The notes under the pieces were generated by a model, which saw only the letters and a list, made by a program, of their open reading frames with translations, made no database searches and had not been told where the DNA came from. Of a DNA stretch of 64,000 bases, positions 12,126 through 24,421 are shown one piece after another. The first letter of the stretch is position 1, and each line of letters starts with the position of its first letter. Position numbers and translations under genes: made by a program. Source of the stretch: Spirometra erinaceieuropaei (lineage: Eukaryota; Platyhelminthes; Cestoda; Diphyllobothriidea; Diphyllobothriidae); the NCBI GenBank assembly GCA_902702965.1, contig CACRXP010000145.1, forward strand, positions 807,685 to 871,684. Reading direction: 5' to 3'.

Positions 12126-14159
12126 AACTCAACCCTTGATACTCATGCCCGATTTGCCATACTTTTATGGGCCCATTAAAACTAATTCAGCACACATGGT
12201 TTCTCTGTACGCTACAGCCAACTTTACGTTGCAAACAAGGTACTCAAAGGCTCACACCCACCTCCCTCGATAAACAGAACTGAAATGAACTGGTTAATTT
12301 CCAGAGGGACATTGCGGAAAACTTTTAATTTTCAAATATGCAGGGGTCCAGCGGCCTACTCAATTGACAAGTGAGGAAGACAATGAAATTGAGAGGTTAA
12401 ACGAAACTTTGAATATTTCTTTAGGCTTAGAGACCATTCACAGGCCAGCGAGTGGTAAAAATTTCGCTCCAGTGAATTACTACTCAATGTAGTTCTGTTA
12501 TATGACCGCAAATACCAACTTTTCTACTAAGAAGATTATGACAATCAAAAGTTTCATAATTGGTTACAAATTCTGCCCGACTTTCACGATACTCTACCCG
12601 ACAGTATAGTGTAGTCATTCTAGCCTCGTAATTTACAAAGACAGAGGGAAGCAGAGCTTGCCGACTCAGAAGCAATTGTGTCCCCCACTTCAAATGTAGT
12701 TACGTTGTAAGCGACTTCAATGATGGCAACAGGAAGGACTTGTTGCCATCACCTGTACTGAAGACGACTGTTGATACTGGCACGAATCCCTTTCTACTAG
12801 TCTAGGCACTAGTCAACTCAGTCATGAATTAAGACTGTCGTGGGCGTAAATACCTGGGCCCACGGTCTCGACACTTAAGGCTGTTATGCAGCCTACGCAC
12901 GCACTCCAGCCGAGGGCAACGAGCATACCGATCCTCGATAATCCCCCGCGGCGGGGATGCTGGTCAGGTTACGCGTTGCACGCACCTGCGTGTGGTGTCC
13001 GAGAGCGTGACTCATAAGCTCAAGGTTGAAGCGGTCGCGATGGCTTTGTTAGTGGCTGCGACAGAAGCCTGAACGGGGACAGAAGTGCTGGCCGATGACT
13101 AAGCGCGTCTCTGCGTGTGAGGAAGGACAGGGTGTCAGATGAGACCGTTGCACCAATTGGTGGCCCCAGATCCCAGCAGCGAACACCTCGCTCACAGAGG
13201 AGGAGCTCCACTTGTCCCTGCCTCCATCGGGTGGGTCCGTCGCACTTTGTGGGTCCCAAAAGCGCGACCACCAGCATTTGACCATTTATCACTTAAAAGT
13301 ACAACGACACTGCTAGCGTGTGCGCCCAGTGGCTCACAGCTTCCGCGGGAATCGGAAGCCGCCTAGGATTGGGTTCATTTGAGGTGTGTGCACGAGTGCG
13401 TAGTACATACACTCAACCCCCGGGCAAATTCATCACATATACTTACAGCTACTTTCAACACGGAACGACCAGGAGGGTCTCGAGCACGAACCCTCTCATG
13501 ACACCCCGGGCCACATATGGCGACCTGTCGGACAGTTAGCAGGAACTGGAGGAGGGGACGCACATCGTCCTGTCAAACGCGGGGGGACCACAAAAATCTA
13601 CACGCCCATATATTCCGCGGTGACGTGTGCACGCAAGGGCCTGTCGTGAGGACTTTTTGACAGGCTTCTGGGCATGCACGATCGCGGTGTTCACCGTCCT
13701 TATTCTAAGACATACAGAAGTGGTACCAGTTGCCTTTTGTTGCGTGGATGGACTGATACAGAGACCTGTGACCAGTCGGCGGCCACTGAGTACATATTTG
13801 TACATACGAACCGGCGAAGCATGTGAAGTAGCCCTCCTTTTCCAGCGCCATAATTTTGTCAGGACTTAATTTTTATCATAAACCTAGGTCGTCGAGGCCG
13901 GAGTTGCTATGTGGGATCCCAAATTTTCAAAAAAACTTTCGAATGGACTTCATTTAATTTAAGTGGGCAACCCTTGTCTTTACACCTGTCATCGCATGAC
14001 GCTGGTTCTGGATTCAGCTTGATTCGCACGCTCCCCACATTTCACTCACCTGCCATATTTCCTCTTTAGGATAGCATGATAACTTCAAAAGAATAGTCGC
14101 ATCGTTGAGCGATAAAAGCAACGATCCATTACCTCAGCCGGTTCCCCACAGTAAACTCA
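12126..14159. other. no supported gene
   Basis: Overlapping frames up to 90 codons lie between 13020 and 13870 on both strands in a locally GC-richer patch. None is recognisable. I see no repeat match in this stretch. Confidence 0.4.
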
Positions 14160-14275
14160 TCGTAGAGTTGGTAGATTCAGAAGACGAAGATACGATCACT
14201 GGAACAAGTAATTTGTTGGCCTGGCGTTTCGGATTCTCACTCGAACCCATCATCAGCGACAGCCAGTGCGTGCAA
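14160..14275 (-). repeat. single copy of the CTGATGA...GAAAC element
   Basis: Read on the minus strand it gives ctgatgatgggttcgagtg, then agaatccgaaacgccaggc, then ttgttccagtgatcgtatc. This is the same order as the inverted pairs at 3.6 and 37.3-37.9 kb, but here it stands alone. Confidence 0.7.
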
Positions 14276-14999
14276 CGCGTAATCTGACCAGAATCCCCGC
14301 CGCTGGGATTGTACGAGGACCGGTTTGCTTGTTGCTCTCGGCTGGAACGCGTGCGTAGGCTTCATAACAGCCTCCAGTTTTGAGACCAGGGGACCCCAGT
14401 TAGTGATCGCATCAACGTCTTCTGAACTGGTTCCTGGAACTCGCCTGTTGATCCCTATCGGCAGTTGGTAGATTCGCTTGCGCCCATTGTAGCGCGTACA
14501 GATATTCTTCGAGAACATTGGGCGATGCATACAGAGAGCTGATTTCGTCCGTTTAGCTTGTTGAGCGTGCAGGTTTTCCGAGCCACATTTAAACAAATTT
14601 GTTAACTAACAGCACATACGCTGGCTGCGGAGTTTGTGATGTTCCCGTGACCTTGAATATCAAACTCCGTTTCGGAGCAAATTTTGACGTCCCCTGCATA
14701 AAATGTGATCTTGCGACCTTTCGGTCCCGTTTCAACTGATGTCAGCACCCGCACGCCCCACTCGTACGTTTTTGTCTCTCACAGATTGTTAAGCTCACAC
14801 TCTGCCACGGGAGTAATTTATCACAGTCCGTGTTCACCATCAGCAACTTGACCTCGCTGATTCAATAAATTCAATAGAGCCAACTGCATCTCCCTGAGTT
14901 CTAGTTTTGGGAACACACTTTCATAGTGCTGTAGGTAGTCATCCGAGTTGATTAGGTAACCTCAACTCGATGGTGTTCTCACGTCTTTTGCGTGAAAAT

Positions 15000-16015
15000 G
15001 TGATGCGCTGCACTGGGGGTGGGGGGTGGGGGTTGAAGGGACAAGCTGTGTGTGGCACGCGCAGACGAGCTGCTTAGCTCTGTCAGCCACTTTCGACCAA
15101 TCCCGACATCAAACAATTAACGGACACGGACAGTCAACTGGTGATAGCATAACAATTCAGCGCATTCCTCATTATAATCGACTTGACGCCCTTGAATCTA
15201 TCATGACGCCCTAAAAGTCGTGCGTTAGAAGGTGACTACTTGATGGGATAACTCAGATCTCGCAGTCAGTACTGTGTGTGTGTCATCCCTCACATGCCGA
15301 GGAGCAGCTCAGGCCGCCTCAGCCACCTGCGCCCTCTCCCACCTCCGGTCTTCTTGGCTCGGCCATGACACGGAATTCAGGTAGGGGAGGATCGAGTACG
15401 ATGGATGCTGTGCAAGTCTACTACCATTATAAACTAATTCACGTGCAAGTCACCGTCCCTGCTCTCACCCAACTGGGGAGCACACGGTGGGCATCGTCGA
15501 AATCGACGGCCGAACAGACGTGTGCGTGTCGTGTGTCACTCCTCAGATGGGCCATGCGGTAGATGCGCTGAAGCAACATGGGGGTTAGATGATGGTCGTG
15601 TAGGTGTTACTGGGAATGCGCAGTCATGGCAAATGCTAAAATTGGGGAGGGTGCCGTGGCACGCCCAGATGCAGGCTCAAACCGCGCCTGTTGTGGCCCA
15701 AAATGCCCCTATTTTTTCTTGTTGCGTAAAATCCTGGTCAGCGTGCCTTGTGGACCAGCGTGTACGTTAGTACGCCTGGGCGCGGGTTTTCGCCGTGCTA
15801 GCCCCCTGCGCCCTTTCCCGTCGCCGGTCGTCTTGACTCCGTCATGACAGCGGACGCGGGTGGGGAGGAGGAGAGAGTGCGGTAGATGCTGCACAAGTCT
15901 GCCATCGCTTTAAACTAACTAACAAGCAGGTGACCGTCTCTGCTCCCACCCCACTGCGGAGCACACGGCTGGCATCGTCGTTCGTGACAGTCGCACCGAC
16001 AGGCAGCCGTTCGTG
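15000..16015 (+). repeat. noncoding 3' modules of the zinc-finger-tailed RTE family
   Basis: Segment 15040-15145 (gcgcagacgagctgcttag, then acacggacagtcaactggtg) matches 37030-37125. Two copies of another module follow, at about 15330-15520 and 15720-16000. Each reads gccctctcccacctccggtc or similar, then gatgctgtgcaagtctact, then ataaactaattcacgtgcaa, then agcacacggtgggcatcgtc. The same series is seen at 36.2-36.4, 42.7-43.0 (minus) and 58.2-58.5 kb. No reading frame is conserved between copies, so I treat it as untranslated repeat. Confidence 0.7.
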
Positions 16016-16935
16016 TTGATCAGGTAAGCTTACCTTGATGGCGTCCTAGGACTTAGGCATCGGTTGTGGAATGTGCCGGGTAAATTTTACTCAGGCTCTA
16101 AGTCCACGATTAATGAACCGAAACTGGAACCGGCAGTTGCGGCTGTCACCCATCCGCCCCTCTTCTAATGTCCACCTACAACGTAAACTGTCATGTACTT
16201 GAGTCGGGACGTCTTCTGTCTCTAGGAAACCTGAATGATCCGTTTGACCGGAGATTTAATCTGCCCATCAGTTGGTGTTGAGACAACGGTGTCTTGTTTT
16301 GTGCGGTAAGGATGAAAATGAACACAAAGGAGGAGTAGGAAGCCAGCTCCAAATACACGTGTTGACGATTTATCGCAGTAGGCGATATGACCAGTTCCTC
16401 GTCCAAAACATCTTTAGATGGGCGCTTGACCATCATTATGGTTGTTAAGGTCGATTTAACATTATTTTTGCTTCCGTCGTAGGTCCTCTTCGACTAGATC
16501 CAGGCCCTTCATTACTGTCGCTAGGAAATTATACCAGCTCATTGTGAAAGTTGAATGGCCATGTAAACACGGACAGCTGTTTTCTGCATCATGTTGCCAG
16601 CACAACGGGTGACCTAAATAATCGGGTGATACCTGGATGGAAACACTCACGTTGAGGGAATTTTAGGGATCAGCGCATCCTGCGAGAAAACTAGTGATGC
16701 AAACCCCGTGGTGGGCAACTGCGAATGAGGGCATTCGCACACTGGAATGCGGCTACACAAAAAACGCATTGTGTGCATGACTTGCATGTTTGAATCTGCC
16801 TAAACTCCGCGAGACAAATTTCAAAAGAACACTTGGCGAACGTATTTAACTGTTAAGGAGCATGTCACTTGGTCGATACAGTAACTTGATGAAATTACAG
16901 CTGAACAACTAATAAGACGAAACATAGACATTCGG

Positions 16936-17780
16936 TTGGTTTACTACTGCCCTACAAGAAGGGGGAAAGAAGGGAAAGGGCAAATAAGAAATGGACGGGA
17001 GCGCGATTTCTTCGATGTCCAGGTGTCGAGGCAGAAAGGCAGAGTCCGCCAGATGGGGATCCTTCGAAAAGCGACAAGCACGACGAAAATCCTTTCCTAC
17101 GACAGCAACCATCCCCTATCGCATATATGCAGTTGCACCCGAACACAGTCTACGCCTCAACACACTGTGGCACAGAGGCCGAGAAGCTGCGAGAAAATAA
17201 GCTATAAGGGCACCTCTTCCTCCTAGCGAATATCTGCATAACTCCCTTACTAAGGGTTGGTACCAAAGGCACACGAAGCTCGGTGGTGGGCGAAAACAAA
17301 GACCCGAAATCCCCGTGCCCTGTTCTACGTGAGTGGCGTCTCTGAAGCCACTGTACGCATGTTAAGATCGCTCAACGTGGACCTTGGACACCGGCCGGAG
17401 GTCACTATACGGCGCTTGCTCATACAGCCCCTTCGGGCAGTTACCACCTGAGGACACGTCAGAATTTGTTTACCGCGTCAATTTTCTGGGTTGTCCGGCC
17501 AAATACTGCGGCATGACCGGCAAACGACTAAGATCGCGCATGCATATGCATATTCTAGACGTAAAGTAAAATGATGTACAATCTCACGTCGCCATGTACA
17601 GCCCCAAAAATAATCGTCAGTTTGGATTTCACAGTACACAAGCGCTCGGCCGAGCCGATGGCAAAATGCTGAGAAAGGTAATGGAAGCCTGACAATCTGA
17701 CGTCAACTCGGTTGACCGTTTGATCAACCCATCGGCGCCATACGGGGTCGTCGGATTTTACTTGGGCACGAAAGGGTACC
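16936..17780 (+). pseudogene. Penelope-like element remnant, RT end plus GIY-YIG domain
   Basis: Three frames carry consecutive parts of a Penelope-like protein. FFDVQVSRQKG (near 17008) with RKATSTTKILSYDSNHPLSH (17066-17125) is the end of the reverse transcriptase. A stop and shift come next, then VSGVSEATVRMLRSLNVDLG (near 17328-17390). After another shift comes EFVYRVNFLGCPAKYCGMTG (17464-17523), which is the GIY-YIG nuclease core. Downstream, FGFHSTQALGRADGKM and VNSVDRLI (near 17622-17725) match the C-terminal part of such proteins. Penelope-like elements pair reverse transcriptase with a GIY-YIG endonuclease. The catalytic centre of the reverse transcriptase lies upstream and is not present, and the copy is dead. 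Confidence 0.85.
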
Positions 17781-18096
17781 CCATGGAAAGGGGGATAATG
17801 AACTTATCAAGCGTAAGGAGCACCTATTTAGAGCTTTCCATTTTCGTCTGTCTCCGATGATATGCTCAGGTACGAGTGTGAAACGTCAGACGATTATACG
17901 ATCCTCCCCAGAGATCTCATTTTTTCTCCTCCTATATATACATTATGTGTATTGGAAGGTCGGCATCTCAAGAAATATAAATCGAAGTCAAATGCGTTCT
18001 TTGGGAGGGAAGTCTATTGCGTAAAGTTTCGACGCCGGTTCCTCAGGTCGTCTTCAGACGCAGACGCAGAGCAAACGTGCCAACAACGGTTAACCT

Positions 18097-18440
18097 CTAG
18101 AGCGCCCCTGAGTGACTCTCATCTGAGTCATTCTGTTTTACTTGGTTCTTGGCTCTTCCATTTCTCCTTGACGCTTTTGTACACGACACCCAACTCGATA
18201 TGCCGAGTGCATGGCCTCGAAAAACTCTCGGCCTTTCTCGAAAGGGCAGACACCGACAATCCGAGTTTTGTCCCGAGGGAAGGTGAGCATAACTACTTGA
18301 GACAGGTAGTCTCGTCTTTTTACTGCCAGTTGGTGTTCGTGGATGCGTGTAGAGGCGGGTTTTCCCGTTTGACCACAATAAACTGCATCACAGGCCTCAC
18401 ACGGAATCTTGTAGACGACTTATTTCATATCTAAATAGCC
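18097..18440 (-). pseudogene. second Penelope-like GIY-YIG fragment, opposite strand
   Basis: On the minus strand from 18416 downward the frame reads VYKIPCEACDAVYCGQTGK, then TRIHEHQLAVKRRDYLSQVV. These are the GIY-YIG core and the following helix seen in Penelope-like nucleases. It then degrades, with EAMHSAYRVGCRV standing in place of the usual end. The cysteines of the CxxC pair (CEACDA) are kept. This fragment is a different subfamily from the plus-strand copy 400 bp away, because the two cores differ widely. A 190-codon plus-strand frame over the same place is its antisense shadow. Confidence 0.82.
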
Positions 18441-18845
18441 CACCCTACCCTTAGGATGTACTATATGAGAGTGTAATGTAGTCCTTAGTCTGTGTGTTGT
18501 GAAATTCATTGGGAACGAAATAATTTTATTGCGTAAATTTTCGAGACTGGTTCCTCAACTCTTCCTCGGACGTATGCATCAAGTAGGGAGTCTACTAAAA
18601 GATTTCGTGGTTGGCAAGTGACTGCGCCGGTACGCTTGAACTTTTATTTTGCAGAAATTCATGAAGGTAAGGCATGCATCAATAATCATATTGGTTTAGA
18701 TGTTTCGTACAAAGTTCTTGAAGTCAAATGAAACGAGCGCAGTCAATGCCGACGGGATTACGATAGCCTAACGCGTATGGGTGCGGACTTCTGTCAATCA
18801 CAGAGTCATTCGTTAGGCATGGTTAAATAATTAAGGGAGACGTAA

Positions 18846-19006
18846 GGTGGCCATTTCTGGCTCATAAACCGTCGCCAGCCAGCCCTATTCAAACCCAGGT
18901 TTGGAGACCCCTGAGGTTCGAACCCGCGTTGTTTGGGATATTAAGCGTTGGTGATCCCAATATTTCAACCCTTGAGCCAGGGGCTCGTTGCCCTGTCGGT
19001 TATCGT
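18846..19006 (-). mobile_element. tRNA-derived SINE, minus-strand copy
   Basis: It reads as the reverse complement of the copy at 25.6 kb: ggccatttctggctcataa, gccgtcgccagccagcc, gaggttcgaacccgcgttg (B box), then gagccaggggctcgttgccc (A-box end). The B box GGTTCGAACC is well kept. The A-box region is diverged. Confidence 0.82.
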
Positions 19007-20079
19007 CAGAAACACTAATCATGTTGGACGTGCGTTCACCGATCGGATTACGGGATAAGCATGCCTAGAAACCCAGTCGATGAACGAAATTCTAGCATAA
19101 TATGTATACATCGGTCAAGTTTTCGACAGTTTTGCATCAGTGAGATGACAGGAAGATTTAAACAATTTAACCGAATATCTAATTGCGGAGAACTCGGCGA
19201 CCTCCTTGTAGTTCTACATCAAAACAGAATGATACGGTCTCAGTATAACCAGGGCTCGAATCACGTAAGTTACGAGGGCCCGACCGACAGCCTGGAGTTT
19301 TCCGCACTTTAACCGAATCGTCGCTCAACTTACTGTAAAGTGTGCCATACCCGGATACTCAGTTGCATCACCTAAATCAACCAAAACACCTATTAATTCA
19401 ATTTGTATGGCAATCATTTAGTGGGTTTTTCGTTGGTTGCTTAATAAAACCTATTCGTCGGTCAGTTTTTTTTACACGAAAAGCGTTCTGGCGGGTGACT
19501 TGGTCCAAACGGAAGAACTCAAGGCTCGTGGCCGGCGTCTCGAAGTTCAGATGGTTCGAGCGTTCACTGCACTCAAGCCCTAGCCCTTCTGTCGCAGGTT
19601 AGGGTTCATCCGAGGCCACCGACTTCTTCACAATTGCATGCTGTGATAAAAAGTGTATCGGTCATCCAAGTCTGCAGACGAACTCTTTTTTCCGGGAAAA
19701 TGCACTCGCATGTTTGAACATCACCCTTACATTAGAAGAACAAGTCAACGGGCATGTAAACAGTTCGCTCGTAGAAAGTGACATGGAAAACTGCAGTCCC
19801 GGATATAGCGCAAAGGTGACTTGCGCGTGAATTTATTAGTAATAAAGCCGACTTTCAATTTAGACACGTCGCCCTCCCCTCCCGTGCCAGCGGAAAGACC
19901 GAGTCAAAGCGGTTGGATAGGCGCAGTAGTTCATGTTGCGTGGTCTCCGACAAAGGCTTTCAATACGCAAACATAAACATCTAAGATGTGTTGCCCAACA
20001 CTACTGAACTATAGTGACTTCAATGTAAAATCATTTTATGGGTAGTCAGTGACGTTTCAGCAAATATGACCGAATGGAT
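19007..20079. other. no supported feature
   Basis: Frames of 83 and 86 codons (19061-19312, 19342-19602) have no recognisable content. No repeat match was noticed. Confidence 0.4.
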
Positions 20080-20880
20080 TCATGCCATGTGGAGAGATGC
20101 AGTGAAAGCGTAAGCGGAGCTGACAGGTGTTGGTCGTGGCCCTGACAGTAGTCCATCAGTCATAATGCGACGGATTCTTGGGTGCCCGAACAGATCCATG
20201 TGTGACAGGAATACGTGGACACAAGGGGAATGGGTTGGCCGGCACCAATGCCTCACACGAACACACGACAGTTTGACCTTCGTGTCCGACGATTTCCACT
20301 GTATTCTCAACAGCAGAGTGAGATCAGGAACGGGGAATTCACGCGAGTTTATTTACTGTGGTTGTACACGTGTGATGCATCTACCGCGCTCTCTCCTTCC
20401 CCCAATCCGAACCCCGTATCAAGACAAAATCAAGAAGACCGGAGGCGGATGAGAGCACAGGTGGCTAGCATAGCGAAAACCCGCATCTAGGCATATCAAA
20501 ACACACCCTAGTCCATTATGCGCACTGGCCAGGCGGTGTTCTACGCAGGTTTTTATGCAGGCGCACGTGACGTAATAGGCCCATCCGGTGAGCGAATGTG
20601 CGTGAACGGTGTGGGCAGTTGAGGCGGGTGTGGTTGGTGTATGTAGGTGCTGCCGGTAACCATTCGCCAGTCTCTGCGCAGTGGATTCGCAGGGGACCGA
20701 CCAGGCCTATGCATGGTGTACATGTGCAGTAGCAGTAGAGGCAGGATAGGTTCGCGGCTGTAGAATCAGTAGCGCCACATCTACCGGACTCTCCTTTTCT
20801 CCTCAAACTTTACTCCGGTGTCAAGATAGAGTCCAGAAAACCGGAGACGGGAGAGGGTGCAGGTGGCTGGCACGGTGAAA
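20080..20880 (-). pseudogene. decayed C2H2 zinc-finger tail and 3' modules
   Basis: On the minus strand, 20806-20516 reads LNCPHRSRTFAHRMGLLRHVRLH. Here the fourth finger position, normally C, has become R. It is preceded by a broken finger ending IGLVGPLRIH. Further on (20240-20150), HVFLSHMDLFGHPRIRR is the family's next finger with its first Cys pair eroded. Modules of the noncoding 3' type lie between and beside them (20380-20450 and 20790-20880, both minus). It corresponds to the tail of the RTE-like elements at 34.9-36.0 and 48.2-48.9 kb without the reverse transcriptase. Confidence 0.72.
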
Positions 20881-21465
20881 ACTCGCACGCTCTGGTCCAC
20901 CCTGCCCACCGACCGGGATTTTACACCAAAAAGAGAAAGCAGGACGTCTCGTTTGTGCGGCATTCGCCTGCACCTTGTCGTGCCGCCACTCGACCACTTT
21001 TGGCGTTCGTTATGGCTGCGCATTTTCGATAACGCCTGGCAGACTCCGATCTAGTCCCGTGTCCTACAGCACATCCAATACGTGGCCCATTTTAGGGACA
21101 CACACATATGCACTCTCCTTCTCTCTCCGGCGTGACTTAACACAGTCAGCCACGCCCTGCCATAGTCGGTTACCATTGTCACCTGAAGGGACGATATGAG
21201 GTTCTCTGCACAACAAAACCCCTCATTTTTCTGTGTTTCGTCTTACGTCCTGATGACTGTTGTGCCTCAATTTACGACGATTTCTAAGGCCGCCACAAGT
21301 CACAGAGGCATTTGCAGTGACAAATGGGACGAAGCAGAATTGTGTAGGCACTTCATGTTTTTCGCTATGCCGATGTGAGAGTGGCCGGCGAACGACACTG
21401 GCTGCTGAATGGACGGTCAACTGCCAAACGCCTTCCCCACCACAAAGCATCTGACGTGTTTTACA

Positions 21466-21964
21466 CTACCAGGACGCACTAACAATCCTAATTTGGAGAG
21501 TCGCCACCTGACGGGATAGCCTGGTCCTCTTCCGAAACACGGATCAAACGGCGCGACTCCATATTGTGCGGCCTTTCTGCTAATTCTCACAAACCTGACA
21601 GCCGAGATATACCGCATGGAGACGTGGTTGTGAGGATTTCGAGACGGCGACTGCGGGACCCATGTAGGCGTGGCTTCAGCCCTGTCAGTCATTATGTCAA
21701 ATTCAACCTCCAGTTGTCTTGACTCTGTCTTGCCCTTGGAATACGGAGGGTGTGGATGTGGAATGAGGTAGATCATGTGCGAATCTGCTTCACCATAAAC
21801 AAACTGCCCCGCAAGTGGGCACCAGAGCAGTAGTGGTCCTCGGTAGCCTGCGATGATCGAACTATTATCTGTGCGAATGTATTTGCACACATACACACAC
21901 ATACCCACGCCTAGCCCTAGGCTCGAATTCATCTTTCAGACGCGTAGGCAAACAACTGACGGGC
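21466..21964 (-). repeat. 500-bp dispersed duplication, copy 1, with 171-codon frame
   Basis: This segment matches 31082-31580 with a constant offset of 9616 and therefore no net insertion or deletion. By eye there are about 17 substitutions over 480 bp. Nearly all fall in the first 180 bp and the last 20. The middle, about 21661-21940, has one. Both copies keep a long minus-strand frame (171 and 172 codons), but most of the differences change the amino acid, which argues against selection on the protein. Part of the unit (gtgcgaatctgc, accataaacaaactg) resembles the 3' modules of the zinc-finger-tailed family. Confidence 0.85.
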
Positions 21965-22053
21965 ACATTCCAGTCATGTGGGAGCTTGCATGCACCTTAT
22001 TGATGACCGATAGAGCTGGGTGCACCCTTTTTCTACCTTGGATGCCATGCTAA

Positions 22054-24421
22054 TGGCGGCAGAGGTATTCCGAAGGCTATCACAAGTGACGCCCAGTACT
22101 GCGCAGTAAGGAACGTGTAGGCTATTTTGATCCCCGAAATGTCTGATGTTTATTATGACAGCGCAGGTAGGGCTGAAGCCAGAATATCAGAAAAAAAAAC
22201 AGCTGCATCGGTTCCTCACTCCAGCCGTTCGGCACTGTGTGCGGACCCTACTAATTATTCCACTAGGACAGAGTGCGTGCCCCATAAATGTCAATCTGGT
22301 AGACATTTAGGTACATGTTCAGTGCTCAGAGACTCCTTCTTTATGCTTAAAATAATGTTTTCACTGAAAACTTTGGAAGATTCAAAATAATGGTGTCCTT
22401 TCCCTTTCGCTCTAAACGGATCCATGACGACGAATTACCACCCGCTCTCCCTCCTAGAGTCGACCCCAGTTTCGCATTTTCTAATTTACCTTTGTTTCGT
22501 AAAGAATATTGGTGGTCCTTTCATACATCTAATTGTTTTGCAAGGCATCTTAGAATACTACATGCTGGGCTGTTATTAAAGTGTGGTCTAGAACAATAAT
22601 TAGATGGGCTCTTACCTCAATGTGCTGTTCCTGTTTTATGTCATTATATAATCCTCGAAAGAAGTTTCAACGTCATAGAGATTTTCCCGCTATGGCGCTC
22701 AGACATGGTTTTACGAAAGAGTCAGTACGAAAGGCGCCATCCAAGATAAGAATCTATTCGATTTCCTCTTTCGACAACGTTCCAAAATCAGACAGCAGGT
22801 CTTTTGTTTATTTAAATAACTACGTTCATGCATGAGTGGACCCTGCAGTTATGGTTTCGTTTTAAACCGATTTTGTCTAAACTCTGAGTCCATAACCCTT
22901 TCGAAGGCTGTAACATGACGACAAGTCATCGCCATTGACGATCCGCGGTTGAAATGACCCTTTCAGATTAATTTTGCTTCATTTAACCGGCCACGGCCCA
23001 ATGACAGGTGTGAGTGCAAGTCCTAGTATCTGAAGGCCGACGTTCTGTCGGATGGAGTATGCGGTGCTAACAGGCATGCAGAGATGTCGTTCATCGCTCT
23101 CTCCTTGTGGTGGTTAATCGGCACACAAACTTTTGCTTTGGCTTAACCGTCCAGCGCGTACATATGATTCAAAATCAAATGGGATTCGCGTTAACCAAGA
23201 TATCTTGATTGCAGGACAGATGTGGACCATTCCATATTGCCTTTAAGTGCCTGGTCTAGGACAATCGCTCTCAAAAGCTTCTCGCCCTGGTTATTCGCAT
23301 CTCAAACAACGCAAAGTGGAACCTCCGCAAAAACTACACTGCGTCTAATTTTGGAAACAAAGTGTCTTTTACATCAAAGGGTCGACTGGCTGCCGTACCC
23401 GTTAGTGAATGAAAAGCGCAGGCTACCTCAGTTTTCGTGCATTTAATTCGTCCAATACCTTCAAATTTTCAATTCTTCGTTGTTGCCTACATTCGCAAAT
23501 CAAGTTTAAATAGCAGACAGCATTTATGTTTATACAGATAGGTAGATTCTCAAAAATTAAACAGAATTTTCAATACCCATCAGGAGTAAATTTTTGCATA
23601 ACGTTGTTTGTTCTTAAATTATGCGTTTTTCGACGTACCAGAAGCGGCTTCAGGTTAGTCGCGACGGCCGCCAATTTCAAGATATATCATGATTTTCGTC
23701 ACACGACGAGTCCAATTATTTTTATCGGAGGTTAAAGGACAGCTGAAGTCGTTGACCACACAATGTATTTTTTTACAAGCAGCATGGATTTGGAACGATA
23801 GCCATTTAAACAAAATAAAGAGAAATGCGCAAAATACTCCTTTATTTTTATGCACTTTCGTATTCTATTTGCGTCGTACTTTGAAACACTTTCCCTCACT
23901 GGAGATTTCTTCCTATCCAGCACTGGAAAATCGAAGTACGACTACCTGAAACTTAGCCGAGTAGTATTTTATTTAAAGCATGAAAAGGAGATTTGCTGTG
24001 GCAAACGGAAGCTCAGAAGAAGTGAGTCCTCTCCTGTTCATTCCACTTGAAATTGTCAGCCTTGTGATGTGTTCTGCTAGTTAAGGCGGTTTTCAACCTT
24101 GACGTAATTTCCAGACTGAGTAAACTCAACTTTCATTGGATCGGTAGGTAGGCGTAGAAATAACCGAGGGGGATATATAAAAAGCCGAGCTGTAATTAGT
24201 ACTAACCCACTCTTTTCTTCGCCTCAGGCAAAAATATGACGCTGCATTCCGTCTCATGTGCATTTTAAAATATTTAATACCAGGTTTTTACAGTTAAATG
24301 CATTTGTGCACTAATGGCAGTCATTGGTCTGCCAATTAGAACGGCAAAATTCTTATAGGAATTCTCTCAAAAATGAAGAACAACAATGTGGTGTCCAGTC
24401 GCAAACTTCGGGGGATGATAA
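22054..24421. other. no supported gene
   Basis: The stretch is AT-richer with scattered frames of 60-87 codons, none recognisable. I see no repeat match to other parts of the window. Confidence 0.4.

Noticed and set aside
17862..18434. 190-codon plus-strand frame as a gene
   Set aside because: Its second half is the antisense of the Penelope-like GIY-YIG fragment on the minus strand, and the first half has no recognisable content.
21417..21932. A conserved protein-coding gene in the 171/172-codon duplicated frame
   Set aside because: Most differences between the copies change amino acids, there is no motif, and flanks are unrelated. It is better explained as repeat DNA with an open frame.
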